The notes under the pieces were generated by a model. It saw only the letters and a list, made by a program, of their open reading frames with translations, did no database searches and was not told the DNA's origin. DNA of 64,000 nucleotides from Eisenibacter elegans DSM 3317 (GTDB lineage: Bacteria > Bacteroidota > Bacteroidia > Cytophagales > Microscillaceae): assembly GCF_000430505.1 (NCBI RefSeq), contig NZ_KE387153.1, positions 1 through 64,000 of the forward strand, read 5' to 3'. Numbering within the stretch: position 1 is the stretch's first letter; the number at the start of each line of letters is the position of its first letter. This document shows, in pieces, positions 37,901-46,200 of the stretch. The translations under genes were made by a program, and so were the position numbers.

Positions 37901-40326
37901 TGCTCTACGTTGGCAAAGTCGCCAGTAAGGTAGCGCGCTTGCAGGTTGGCCAAGGCCAATGCTAGGGTCAGAGAATAATGCTTTTGCCAACCATCGATTG
38001 TATGCATGAGTCTGACTCCTTCCTTGGTATAGTACAGTGCCGGCTCATACGCAGCCGAGGCGCGTGCCTTGGTTCCAGCTTGCAGGTTGAGCTGGGCTAC
38101 CCGTAGCTTTTCAGCTGTTGTTTGCAACAGGGGAATACACTTGTTGTATTGGTTGACCAACTCAAAGAGATGGGTTTCGAGATACTGCTCACCGCCATAC
38201 ATTTCCCACAACACAGTGGCTAGGCGCAGGTGTTGGTCTTGCTTGGCCGCCTCCTCACTTACAGATTCATAAAAAGCCTGCCGTATGCGGTCGTGCGCAA
38301 ATTTGTACTGTGTATGAAAGCGCTCTCCCGTATCTACAGGTATCAGCATCCCCTCCTGAAGCGCTGCATTGAGGGTCTGATTGATGGTCTTGAGTGGTAG
38401 CGACTCTAAGGTAGAAAGTACTTTGATATCAAAGAAATTGCCCAGACAAGAGGCGTATTGCAACAGGTGTTGGGTGTCGATGGGTAATTTCTGAATTTGG
38501 CGAAGCATCAGCTCTACCACATTATCACTTACCTGAAGTGCCTGTATTTTGCTGTTTTCCCAAATCCAGCAATAGTATTGTCCGTTTTGCTGGTATTCGC
38601 TACGCAAAATACCTTCTTCATACAAGTATTTCAATACCTGTATCACAAAGAAGGCATTACCCCTGGTTTTGGCATAGATATATTTGGAAAGCTGCTCAAA
38701 GTCTTGAATATCTCCCATAAAAGCCTCTCGGATGATATTGGCCACGTCTTCCTCCGAGAGGTTTTGGAGCTTGATTTCCTTGATATTAGGCCTGGTAGCG
38801 TCATCCAATTTGGCCAAATCACCCAAGAGTTGGGCAAAAGAATGTGTAGGGCTGACTTCGTTGTCGCGATAAGCTGCAATGACCAACAAAAACTTGATGC
38901 CAGGGTCAGTGAGTAACTCTTGCAACAAGGCAATAGAGGGCAGGTCTGCCCATTGCCAATCATCCACAAAGAGAATCAAAGGAGGAGACTTTTCGGCTAC
39001 ACACCCAATAAAGTTTTTGAGAGTATACAAAAAGCGGTTTTGTGCTTCGTTGGCCTCTACTTCGGGTAGATTGGGCTGTTTGCCCAAGATACTCTCTGTA
39101 ATGGGCGAAAGCTCTGTGATTACTTTCCCCGAACTTCCTACGGCGGCTTGTAGCCTTGCTTGCCATTCTTGCAGCCTTTCTTCTGGCTCTGTCAATAACA
39201 GCTCTGTAAGTTGGTTCAAGACCTGTTGCCAAGCATAATAGGGAACATCTCGCTGAAACTGGTCAAATTTACCCTCCAAGAACACGCCTCTAGCCTCAGA
39301 CATCGGCTTGTGTACTTCTGCTACCAATGCAGATTTGCCCACACCTGAAAGTCCATTGACCAATACGAGGGGCTTTTGTCCAGTCATACTTTCTTGGAAG
39401 CTTTGCATCAACAAATCAAGGGCTTGTGCACGGCCGTGTAGCTTCTGAGGTACAACAAAGCGTGTCGAAATATCGCGCAGACCCAGTTTTATTTCCTGTG
39501 GGTTGATGCCCTGTGTAGTATATTGTTTAGCCGTTTGTAAATCGTGCATTAGTCCGGCTGCTGATTGATAACGGTCTTCTGCGTTTTTAGCCAACAGTTT
39601 GGCAACAATTTCCGACAACATTCGTGGCACATCGCTACGATGTGTTTGGACGGGTGGTGGCGCTAAGGCCAAATGGGCATGCACTAGCTCTATCGCAGTG
39701 GTGTACTCAAAAGGCAGGCGCTGGCTGAGCATCTCATAAAACGTAACCCCTAGGCTGTACAAGTCGCTGCGGTGATCAACCATGCGGTTCATCCGCCCAG
39801 TTTGCTCAGGAGCCATATAAGACAGTGTGCCTTCTAAGCGTTGCGGGTTTCCTAGGTTTTTGGATTTCAGGCTGATACGCGACGACATCCCAAAATCGAT
39901 TACCCTGATTTCACCGGTTTCGGGATTATACAGGATATTGTTTGGATTGAGGTCTTTGTGGATAATTTGTGACTGATGGATAGCTATCAGGGCATCGGTT
40001 ATTTGCAAGGCCAAGTCAAAAAACTCTGCTATCGAAAGACGCTTCTGGGAGAGGTGTTTCTTGAGCGATAAACCTTCAAAAAAATCCCTAACCAATACGG
40101 CCTTGCTTTCGTGTTCTAAGAGCGCTATGGGGCGCAAGAAAAATGAACCCTCCAGGCTTTTCATCGTCTGATACTCTTCATATAAACTTGAGGAAGTATC
40201 TTGATAGCTACCCTCTAACCTGCTTATTTTCAAGATTACCCGCTCATCCCCACTAAACCCTTCTGCTATTTGGGTATAGTTGCCTTGCTGTAGATACTCC
40301 TTGACCTGATAACCTGCGATTTGCAT
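34915..40326 (-). CDS. Giant Ser/Thr kinase-ATPase-GAF-SpoIIE phosphatase
   Basis: 1803-residue cytoplasmic signalling protein. An N-terminal Hanks-type kinase (about 5-265) has the Lys of VILKIS, the catalytic loop HKDLNPNNIL, DFG in VIDFGMSS and the APEQTGRMNR activation segment typical of PknK-like kinases. An AAA_16/NACHT-like ATPase follows, with P-loop GLSGVGKSAL near 325 and Walker B LFVDDWQWAD near 455, then a long TPR-like helical region (about 650-1300). A GAF domain (about 1345-1495), a coiled coil and a PP2C/SpoIIE phosphatase (about 1560-1803) complete it. The phosphatase keeps its metal residues (VSGDFYW, DCTGHGVPGAFM, IFSDGYQDQ, LDDILIIG). Related multidomain proteins often end in a histidine kinase; here the output is a phosphatase. 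Confidence 0.93.
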   Translation of the reverse strand: MQIAGYQVKEYLQQGNYTQIAEGFSGDERVILKISRLEGSYQDTSSSLYEEYQTMKSLEGSFFLRPIALLEHESKAVLVRDFFEGLSLKKHLSQKRLSIAEFFDLALQITDALIAIHQSQIIHKDLNPNNILYNPETGEIRVIDFGMSSRISLKSKNLGNPQRLEGTLSYMAPEQTGRMNRMVDHRSDLYSLGVTFYEMLSQRLPFEYTTAIELVHAHLALAPPPVQTHRSDVPRMLSEIVAKLLAKNAEDRYQSAAGLMHDLQTAKQYTTQGINPQEIKLGLRDISTRFVVPQKLHGRAQALDLLMQSFQESMTGQKPLVLVNGLSGVGKSALVAEVHKPMSEARGVFLEGKFDQFQRDVPYYAWQQVLNQLTELLLTEPEERLQEWQARLQAAVGSSGKVITELSPITESILGKQPNLPEVEANEAQNRFLYTLKNFIGCVAEKSPPLILFVDDWQWADLPSIALLQELLTDPGIKFLLVIAAYRDNEVSPTHSFAQLLGDLAKLDDATRPNIKEIKLQNLSEEDVANIIREAFMGDIQDFEQLSKYIYAKTRGNAFFVIQVLKYLYEEGILRSEYQQNGQYYCWIWENSKIQALQVSDNVVELMLRQIQKLPIDTQHLLQYASCLGNFFDIKVLSTLESLPLKTINQTLNAALQEGMLIPVDTGERFHTQYKFAHDRIRQAFYESVSEEAAKQDQHLRLATVLWEMYGGEQYLETHLFELVNQYNKCIPLLQTTAEKLRVAQLNLQAGTKARASAAYEPALYYTKEGVRLMHTIDGWQKHYSLTLALALANLQARYLTGDFANVEHEVANLLHKTQNVLDKVAVHELHLAILKAQNKLLEAIDVGLEALLLLNIKIPRKPSKLQIIWQVMRTKSLLSKPEKLLTRPQTDNPLHIAIERLLSTISPAAYFVNPDILPLIITTQAQAAYHNGHNLFSPYSYISFALIQSGVLNDIEGGYKLGKVAVELRYQLKSDNIASRLSFVWGCNVNHWKSPLTEVAQELHQTHIQAMQSGDFEFAMLSSVVGIGTLIFSGAGLNKVKERLIAQELVVKNELKQPAKHDNHLVACFLYAKASGDEGFLRTYEGHPLTEDSYIDKAITLGDKTSLFSTYVAKLLEAVLLNNHTDGKSYITKAEVIKDASAGTTFLTHFYYFKALILAQESLHNPSKAGSNKTAIVKSLKMLQKWAVHNPKVYAQKATFVQAMLAQLAGKTYQTARLFDQALQLANDHQMRNDQALIQEAFARFYLKTGQNTLADLLILQAYRSYGLWGAEKKTYLLEHEFKQLFVDAGNGQTIQVQKTTMGASEFSSQHSNIEDSKSSGGLQRLDIEVVIKSSQIISQEIVYQQLVYKMLGMVIANAGADKGALIISKGDAGLFLEAISNMNQESTTDDELLNLPLRKAKNLLPDSLINYALRLQGNNSTAPPTILTRPHENQLFSKDPYFQEHRPESVMMIALLKQQKLVGLLYLENSHNTGVFSQDRANLLALLSSQIAISIENAQLYENLEEKVKERTVEVMRQKDYIEEQKNEIEIKARDIKASINYAQNIQQAILPSKQELAQYLPESFVLFQPRDVVSGDFYWMKHVNGITFLAAVDCTGHGVPGAFMSLIGSSLLTEIVIQRRISSPGLILEELHKGIVQALHQEENKNRDGMDIALIAIDHHANTLTFAGAKNPLLIAHNGEMLVYKADKSPIGGEWERNNKERKFVQTVFSLSGDPSLGEPLVPQPSTTFYIFSDGYQDQFGGPNGRKLTSKGFRELLQKIHQKPVIEQKDSLVEHLEHWVQHSGKKESQLDDILIIGFRV

Positions 40327-40502
40327 AAACGATGATGTGGTGCGCGTTGTATAACTTACTGTTTGTCTTTATAATAAAGCGCCCCTGAGAGCTACAAACG
40401 AAAAAACTTGTTTTATTCAACTATTAGTTTGGTTATCCGTTGTGTAGGTAGGTTGCTTTAGGTATTGAGCCTGTTTGTCAAATTCAAATATACTATTGCG
40501 AA

Positions 40503-41087
40503 ATGATGTTTTGTCATAAAATCTACCCTATCTTAAAAACACCCCCAATATTGTTACAAAATATCACTATACCGTTGGTGTTTTGTCTTCTATTCTTGCT
40601 TGGTCAAATGCCACTTGTTGCCCAAAAAGTGATTCTCAAAAATACGACCAAAAACTATCCTGACACTGCCGTTTCTCTATATCAGGTCAAATTTAAGCCT
40701 GAAGTGTCGCATTTCAAGCTCTTGGTACACGAAGAGCGCAATGATTTGATACACCTTGGCTATTTATTGGAAGATTTATGTGAATGGCCACCTTTCACCC
40801 ACTTACACCTCATCTTGCAGGTAGCAATACCCGACAGCAATGAAAGTGTTCGGCGTGACATTCGTAAGAGTATTCAAGAACATCTGCATAACCTACAAGT
40901 CTGTACAGCAGTTCCTAGTCTGCGTAAAGTGTATATTTGGGTCGACAAACGGCTGTACCCGTCGACTAACGACAGTACAACCCGACAACATACACGCCGC
41001 TACCTAATGGCTGTCAAGGCTACCCTTGGCAAGGACATACAAGCCCAACTACCCCAAACAAAGGTTTATATTCACCTCCTCCCTTAA
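40503..41087 (+). CDS. Secreted protein of unknown function
   Basis: 194 residues with an uncleaved-looking basic N-terminus and a signal peptide ending near residue 41 (LLGQMPLVAQ). The mature part is mixed alpha/beta (FKLLVHEERNDLIHLGYLLE, LRKVYIWVDKRLYP) with no family I recognise. It is separated by 3 bases from the DUF2927 lipoprotein gene and is surely cotranscribed with it. The two products probably act together in the periplasm or at the outer membrane. Confidence 0.7.
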   Translation: MMFCHKIYPILKTPPILLQNITIPLVFCLLFLLGQMPLVAQKVILKNTTKNYPDTAVSLYQVKFKPEVSHFKLLVHEERNDLIHLGYLLEDLCEWPPFTHLHLILQVAIPDSNESVRRDIRKSIQEHLHNLQVCTAVPSLRKVYIWVDKRLYPSTNDSTTRQHTRRYLMAVKATLGKDIQAQLPQTKVYIHLLP

Positions 41088-41090
41088 GCA

Positions 41091-41786
41091 ATGTGCCGAT
41101 TTTGTGCTGCCTTCCTATTTCTGAGTACTTGCCTTATGGCTTGCCAAAACGATACGCCGGTACACACTGCCCCTGCCAATTTCGAACAAACCTTAGATTA
41201 TTTCTTGGAAGTAGCCCTAGGCAGTGAGTATGGCGATACCCCCCAAACGCTCATTCGTTGGGAACAAGCCATCCTGATTGGCGGGTATGAGTACCTACCG
41301 ATACATTTGCAGCCCACGCTCGACAGCCTAATAGCAGAGCTGAATGGGTTGATTGACCTGCCGGAGGTGAGGCTCCAAAAATGTCCTCCTGACCTGCCGG
41401 CCAATTTACAGCTCTTCACGGGCAGTGGCAAAGCTTTTGCCAAACGTTTTGAACTGCCCAAAAGCTTTATCAAATATAATAGAGGGCTTTTTGCAGTCAG
41501 ATATGATATGCAAGGATGTATCCAACAAGGAGGTGTTTGGGTAGATACCGAACGCCTCACGGATCCAGTGGCACAAAGACACCTCCTGCGCGAGGAGCTC
41601 ACCCAAGCCCTGGGGCTGATGAAAGACGCAGACCGCTACGCAGGAAGTATTTTTTATGAAAAATGGACGCTTACCCAACACTTCACCAACTATGACCGTC
41701 AGCTCATCCGATGGCTCTATGACCCACGCCTACAGACAGGAATGGACGCGGAAGCCATCAGGAATGTGCTCGGTAAGGCTGAGTAA
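41091..41786 (+). CDS. DUF2927 lipoprotein
   Basis: 231 residues. The lipobox CLMAC follows a short hydrophobic leader, so the protein is lipid-anchored. The C-terminal half fits DUF2927: LLREELTQALGLMKDADRY, then NYDRQLIRWLYDPRLQTGM. The REELTQ helix resembles the zincin-like element of that family, which has been suggested to be a metallopeptidase, but the classic HExxH is not present. The two-gene unit converges with the strictosidine-synthase-like gene, 13 bases away. Confidence 0.82.
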   Translation: MCRFCAAFLFLSTCLMACQNDTPVHTAPANFEQTLDYFLEVALGSEYGDTPQTLIRWEQAILIGGYEYLPIHLQPTLDSLIAELNGLIDLPEVRLQKCPPDLPANLQLFTGSGKAFAKRFELPKSFIKYNRGLFAVRYDMQGCIQQGGVWVDTERLTDPVAQRHLLREELTQALGLMKDADRYAGSIFYEKWTLTQHFTNYDRQLIRWLYDPRLQTGMDAEAIRNVLGKAE

Positions 41787-41799
41787 GTGTCGAGATGGG

Positions 41800-42873
41800 C
41801 TACTTAAGGGCGCTAAGCGACAATACTCCAATGCTGCGTTCGTGTAACGACCCAAAGTAGAGTGTATCCCCTCGGCGGACGATATTGGTCAGGTTGCCAT
41901 ACTTACCCGACGTATCATAAAGGGTATGCTTTACCTTCCCTTGTGCGTCTACTGCGATGGCCAGCGCCGTATTGGTAACTTTGGGCTGCAAAAAAGTCGG
42001 CAAACGATATACTACTTTGCGCAACATAGGCGATGGCAAAATACGGTCAAGAATGGCATTGCGAGGGTTGTACAGGGCTATCCAATACAGTCCTTGCCCA
42101 TCGTAGAGAATGCCATCGGGGAAGCCCGGCAAGTTATCGAGCCAGATTTCGCTCTGTCCTTTTTTATCACCCTTGAGCCAATATTTACGAACTCGATAGC
42201 GGAGCGTTTCGGTTACAAGCAGGTAATCTTCGTCAGGACTGAGTGTTACGCCATTGGCAAACCCTAATTCATCCAGCAAGACCTTTGCCATCCCAAGCTT
42301 AGGGTGGTAGCTGAGCAAGCGCCCATGCAGTCCGCTTTCGAGAGGGTAAGCCACCTTGTCGTGGTAGGCAAACTTGTATGAAGCATCACTAAAATAGACC
42401 GTTCCATCGCGGGCTATGTCGAGGTCGTCAGTAAATTTAAAAGGCAGGCTATCTGCGGTATTGGTCAAGAGGTTGAGCTGCCCGCTACTAGGGTCTAAGC
42501 GCAACAATCCCTTATATGCATCGGCGATATATAGTTGCCCCTTCGCATCAAAGCGTAACCCTAGTGGTCGTCCTTTGGTTTTGGCAACGATTTTCGATTT
42601 ACCCGTTTGCGGGTCTATGGCCATAATGCGTCCATCTTCCAAGCCGGTATACAACAGGCCGTCAGGGGCAAAATCTATGTCTTCAGGCCCTACTCCATCG
42701 AGTTCGATGGTTGTCAACGCGGCCAAGTCGGTGTGGGGTTGGTAGGGGGCTTCTGAGAGCGCCGGAGCCGTGTCAGGCTTCCACACCACAGGTGTGATGT
42801 TTACGGGAGCAGCCAAGAGGTACAGCAGACCAAGGGCTGACAAGGCTAATAAAAACCATTTGAAATAACGCAT
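41800..42873 (-). CDS. Strictosidine-synthase-like beta-propeller protein
   Basis: 357 residues. An N-terminal membrane helix or signal (WFLLALSALGLLYLLAAP) is followed by a six-bladed propeller of the SMP-30/strictosidine synthase-like group: GPEDIDFAPDGLLYTG, GRPLGLRFDAKGQLYIAD, FTDDLDIARDGTVYFSDAS, GFANGVTLSPDEDYLLVTET, FPDGILYDGQGLYWIAL. Relatives include lactonases and the mammalian APMAP; bacterial members are probable hydrolases. It is transcribed alone. The substrate is unknown. Confidence 0.85.
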   Translation of the reverse strand: MRYFKWFLLALSALGLLYLLAAPVNITPVVWKPDTAPALSEAPYQPHTDLAALTTIELDGVGPEDIDFAPDGLLYTGLEDGRIMAIDPQTGKSKIVAKTKGRPLGLRFDAKGQLYIADAYKGLLRLDPSSGQLNLLTNTADSLPFKFTDDLDIARDGTVYFSDASYKFAYHDKVAYPLESGLHGRLLSYHPKLGMAKVLLDELGFANGVTLSPDEDYLLVTETLRYRVRKYWLKGDKKGQSEIWLDNLPGFPDGILYDGQGLYWIALYNPRNAILDRILPSPMLRKVVYRLPTFLQPKVTNTALAIAVDAQGKVKHTLYDTSGKYGNLTNIVRRGDTLYFGSLHERSIGVLSLSALK

Positions 42874-43069
42874 AGTAGGGGTTTGTTAGTTGTTAGTTGC
42901 TTACAAGATGCGTAAAAGTTTTGACGCATCCAAACACAACCTCTCTCTCTGCTACACGTAAAGCAAGGGCATCTCACTCTCACTAAGTACCTCTAGCCTA
43001 TGTACCGCAAAAGCGCCTATATTGCTTACCGTTACACTCTTGGTCTATTGATATTCAGCAGTTTTTGTA

Positions 43070-43411
43070 ATGTCTCACACCGCTTATCCGGAGGTTGTGC
43101 TCTTGCGCTCCCCAAGTAGCCAACACATACAAGGCGACAAAGTCAACCCCAAGCAATCAAAAAAACAAGTTACAACACGCCATCAAAAGCGCACCCGTCG
43201 GTATCGGAACAATTCCTTTTGGTCGTTGCTAAGTGTTGTGTTTCTTTACTCATTTTTTGGTGGTATTATCTTAAGCCCATTGCTCCTATGGCTGCTCTAT
43301 CCCCAATTTGCCCTGTGGATGATGCTCGTTGCCAGTGCGCTGAGTATGCTGTTTGTAGGCTTTTTTGTTTTACGTGGGGGTTTGATACTTCCCACACTTG
43401 GCTCTGGGTAG
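43070..43411 (+). CDS. Small membrane protein, possibly frameshifted
   Basis: 113 residues: a basic N-terminal half (KQSKKQVTTRHQKRTRRYRN) and two hydrophobic helices (about 52-75 and 82-105). Near its end, another frame (43219-43563) continues with two more hydrophobic helices (WVVSLLLFVGSFAAWITSMV, YIPMALYLGAIVLGLIRYF). The original gene may therefore have coded for four helices and lost its frame near 43400. The alternative frame then ends inside a palindromic repeat. No family is recognised. Confidence 0.5.
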   Translation: MSHTAYPEVVLLRSPSSQHIQGDKVNPKQSKKQVTTRHQKRTRRYRNNSFWSLLSVVFLYSFFGGIILSPLLLWLLYPQFALWMMLVASALSMLFVGFFVLRGGLILPTLGSG

Positions 43412-43526
43412 TTAGTCTGTTGCTGTTTGTGGGTAGTTTTGCCGCTTGGATTACCTCGATGGTCATCACTGCTTTCTATATCCCAATGGCGCTATACTTG
43501 GGTGCTATTGTTCTTGGCTTGATTAG

Positions 43527-43648
43527 GTATTTTTCAAATCCGACCGTTAGAACTATGGGTTAAGTCTCATTTTGCCCAAAAAATAAGGCCTCTGCTTGTC
43601 TCGAAGCTGGAACACTAGGCTACTTTTCCAAAAACGTCCCGTGGCGTG
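43527..43648 (+). repeat. Palindromic element copy D
   Basis: It carries the inner left segment (ATTTTTCAAATCCGACCGTT), the core (CAAAAAATAAGGCCTCTGC then TTGTCTCGAAGC), a short insertion (GGAACACTAGGC), ACTTTTCCAAAAACGTCC and the right end CGTGGCGTG. The outer left end is absent; the element begins within the tail of the preceding membrane-protein reading frame. Confidence 0.8.
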
Positions 43649-43689
43649 AGGGAGGTCTCAAAACACGTAAGTAAACCACTGATTATCAG

Positions 43690-43790
43690 GGTTATTACCC
43701 CAAAATCAAAATTGATTTTGGAAATATGTCCACTGAAAACCCTTGAGAATCAAGCAAACCAAATCCTGTCAATCCTCAAACCTTGTGAGT
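43690..43790 (+). repeat. REP-like element
   Basis: Contains AAATTGATTTTGGAAATATG, CCTTGAGAATCAAG and AAATCCTGTCAATCC in the family order. It follows copy D of the palindromic family with about 40 bases between, again placing the two families side by side. Confidence 0.7.
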
Positions 43791-43841
43791 CTTGGCTGGT
43801 GTACATCGTATTTTTGAGACCTAGTGTTTTGTGATACACCA

Positions 43842-45452
43842 TTATTCTGTATGGTGCGCCTTCGCTTCTGCTTGGAGCAATCGCTCTATGGGTTGTGTCA
43901 GGTCGTAGTTGAGCAACACCACTAGGGTATCGGCTTGTAACACAGGAGTGTTTTGCCCGGTATGAATGCCGCTGCGGGGGTCTATAGGCAAGCTTTTGGG
44001 CAATGACTCTAGGGTATCAAACCATCCTTGCATCTTGGGTTTTTTGCCGGAAGCTTCTTTAGCGCGCTCGTAGTCAGGGATACCATAACCTAGTAGCGAG
44101 TCAGGTTTTTGGGCTTGGCTGCCGCTTCGCCGCAAGATGTCAATCACCTCCATATTGTTGAGCTTGGGATAGGCTTGCCATAGGCTTGTGGCAAAGCCTG
44201 CCATCAGTGGGCTGGAGAAAGAAGTGCCGTTGGAGACCGTTACGCGGTTTCCGGGAGAGACGACCGTGGTTGCCGCGCCTTTGGCCACTACATCAGGCTT
44301 GGTGCGCCCGTCGGGGGTATTGCCTTTGGAGCTAAACTCGGCATAGCTGCCTTTGCTGTCTACAGCCCCTACAGTGAGGACAGAGTCGGCATCGGCGGGA
44401 GCAGTGATGTATTTCCACTTGCTCCGTCCTTCGTTTCCGGCGCTGGTTACGACGAGCATTCCGACGGCGGCGGCCATATCGGCGGCTTGAGTAACATAAG
44501 CCGTGTTGCCATCCATCTGCTCATAAGTGTAGCTCATCGATTTGTCGTCGAAGTTATTGTAACCCAATGAAGAGTTGATGACATCGGCTCCGGCGCTGTC
44601 GGCGCGCTCGGCAGCCAACAGCCAGTTAAACTCCTCAATACGATACTCCGACGAAGCATCCTCTGTACGGTAAAGCAAATAACTTGCCTCGGGGGCTGTG
44701 CCAATGATTTTGCCCGGGTCATAGGCCGCCATAGTAGAGAGCACCTTGGTGCCGTGGTCGCCCCCTTTACCATACACATATCCATTGTCTTCGACAAAGT
44801 TGTAGGTATCCAAAATACGTCCATTGACAAACAAATGACGCATAGCATCAAGTTGGGGAAGATTTTCAAATCCGGCATCAAACACAGCTACAAGCATCCC
44901 CTTGCCTTTGAAGCCCTGTCGGTGCATTTCGTGTGCGCCCAGCTGTTGAATTTGGTTGAGCGCCTGACCATAGTCTTCGTCAGCTTCTATCTTGATATTG
45001 ATGACTTCGCCGCTGGGCAACTCCACTGGGGGGGCTGTTACACGGGTATGCCCAGGGCCACTGGTAAGCGGTATGAGTTCTTTGACAAAAGGCAGCTGTC
45101 TGACTTTCTCACGTTCGATTACGTGTACACTCACCACCACTCCATTCATCCATCGAGAGCTATACCATACCTCTGCGCCGGCCTCCATTACCTTCACCAC
45201 ATAATTTGGATTCACAGGCAGGTCGCGCTCTGTCAGTTTGATACCCTGCCGCTTGCGGCGCTCCAGCGAGCGATCCGAAAGATAGGCTTTGGCTCCTTTG
45301 CGTGAGAGGCTGTAGGGAGAGTCTTTCTTGTCGGTAAAGGCTACAAAGTATTTGGCTACATTATTCTGACGTTGGGCCTTGGCGGCTACCGGACTGATAA
45401 TCAGCAAAAGTAGGACCCAATATAGCGGTCGGTGTAGTGGAAAGTTTGCCAT
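43842..45452 (-). CDS. Subtilisin-like serine protease (S8)
   Basis: 536 residues with a signal peptide ending near residue 27. The N-terminal region to about 180 is a propeptide-like domain. The catalytic triad is complete: Asp192 (AVFDAGFEN), His233 (GDHGTKVLST) and Ser411 (SNGTSFSSPLMAG), with the oxyanion Asn in INSSLGYNN. The catalytic domain is of the type common in Bacteroidota T9SS cargo, but the C-terminus (LVVLLNYDLTQPIERLL) lacks a T9SS sorting domain, so the product may stay in the periplasm. Its start overlaps the lipoprotein gene upstream by 92 bases as sequenced. Confidence 0.92.
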   Translation of the reverse strand: MANFPLHRPLYWVLLLLIISPVAAKAQRQNNVAKYFVAFTDKKDSPYSLSRKGAKAYLSDRSLERRKRQGIKLTERDLPVNPNYVVKVMEAGAEVWYSSRWMNGVVVSVHVIEREKVRQLPFVKELIPLTSGPGHTRVTAPPVELPSGEVINIKIEADEDYGQALNQIQQLGAHEMHRQGFKGKGMLVAVFDAGFENLPQLDAMRHLFVNGRILDTYNFVEDNGYVYGKGGDHGTKVLSTMAAYDPGKIIGTAPEASYLLYRTEDASSEYRIEEFNWLLAAERADSAGADVINSSLGYNNFDDKSMSYTYEQMDGNTAYVTQAADMAAAVGMLVVTSAGNEGRSKWKYITAPADADSVLTVGAVDSKGSYAEFSSKGNTPDGRTKPDVVAKGAATTVVSPGNRVTVSNGTSFSSPLMAGFATSLWQAYPKLNNMEVIDILRRSGSQAQKPDSLLGYGIPDYERAKEASGKKPKMQGWFDTLESLPKSLPIDPRSGIHTGQNTPVLQADTLVVLLNYDLTQPIERLLQAEAKAHHTE

Positions 45453-46149
45453 AGGTAGTTACTTTTTGGGTATAGGTGAATCCAAAACTAATAATATTAT
45501 TGCCAATGCAGTCATTGCCTTGGCAATAAAAAAAGCGCTGCAAGGACTTTTCAACCAAGCCCACTCCTTGAGCATAAATCTCATAGGCACGGTTCAGCTC
45601 TACCAAGCTAGAGTCGTTGGCTTGTTCTACTTTGAGGGTGCTTAAAAAAGGTTGATTGTTGATGATGCGTTCCTGCCCCAGCTCTTTGACAACATATTGT
45701 TGTGAACGCAGGGCATTGACTTGGTTCCCATCCCAAGTAAGGCCGTTGCGAGGCGGAAACACAAGGCGTATGTAAGGGATGTTGTTTTCGGTACGGATGT
45801 ATTGCGCTCCTTCGATGCGGGCAGTCCATATAGAGTCAATCCGCCAAAACTGCTGTGCATTGGCACGGCGGTAGCGTTCTATCCGGTAGCTTTTACTCCC
45901 TTGGATATTGGTAAAAGTATCCACCACTATCTCTCGCAACTGAAAGCGCTGTACTTCGGGGGCATCGAGCAAGAAAAAATCTACTCGCTCTACTTCATAG
46001 TCTACAAAATTACCGACTTCGAGCGCAGCAAAGCTCTGCCCTGTTTGCTCGGGGGTGGGCATAATGGTAGAGGGAATACAGGCTCCTACCAAGCCGGTCA
46101 GCAGTAATAAGGGCCAATATAGCGGCCAAAAACGGTTTTTATTTTCCAT
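45361..46149 (-). CDS. Lipoprotein of unknown function, likely frame-altered end
   Basis: 262 residues as read. A lipoprotein signal (LLLLTGLVGAC) places it in a membrane facing the periplasm. The body is beta-rich (VDYEVERVDFFLLD, RIDSIWTARIEGAQYI) with a CQGNDC cysteine pair near the end. The last 30 or so residues are encoded inside the signal-peptide region of the protease gene. In the A5 run at 45463-45467, loss of one A would end the protein at FTYTQK and place the stop 5 bases before the protease ATG. I think that is the natural end and that an indel or a sequence error produced the overlap. Confidence 0.75.
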   Translation of the reverse strand: MENKNRFWPLYWPLLLLTGLVGACIPSTIMPTPEQTGQSFAALEVGNFVDYEVERVDFFLLDAPEVQRFQLREIVVDTFTNIQGSKSYRIERYRRANAQQFWRIDSIWTARIEGAQYIRTENNIPYIRLVFPPRNGLTWDGNQVNALRSQQYVVKELGQERIINNQPFLSTLKVEQANDSSLVELNRAYEIYAQGVGLVEKSLQRFFYCQGNDCIGNNIISFGFTYTQKVTTYGKLSTTPTAILGPTFADYQSGSRQGPTSE

Positions 46150-46200
46150 ACAAATCTTATATTGTTGACCAACAAGTAAGCTTGGGTATATTTTGATGCT

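Noticed and set aside
40441-40500. Promoter with TTTG at 40474 and TACTATTG at 40491 for the gene at 40503
   Set aside because: The spacing of 13 is too short and the -7 box carries a mismatch.
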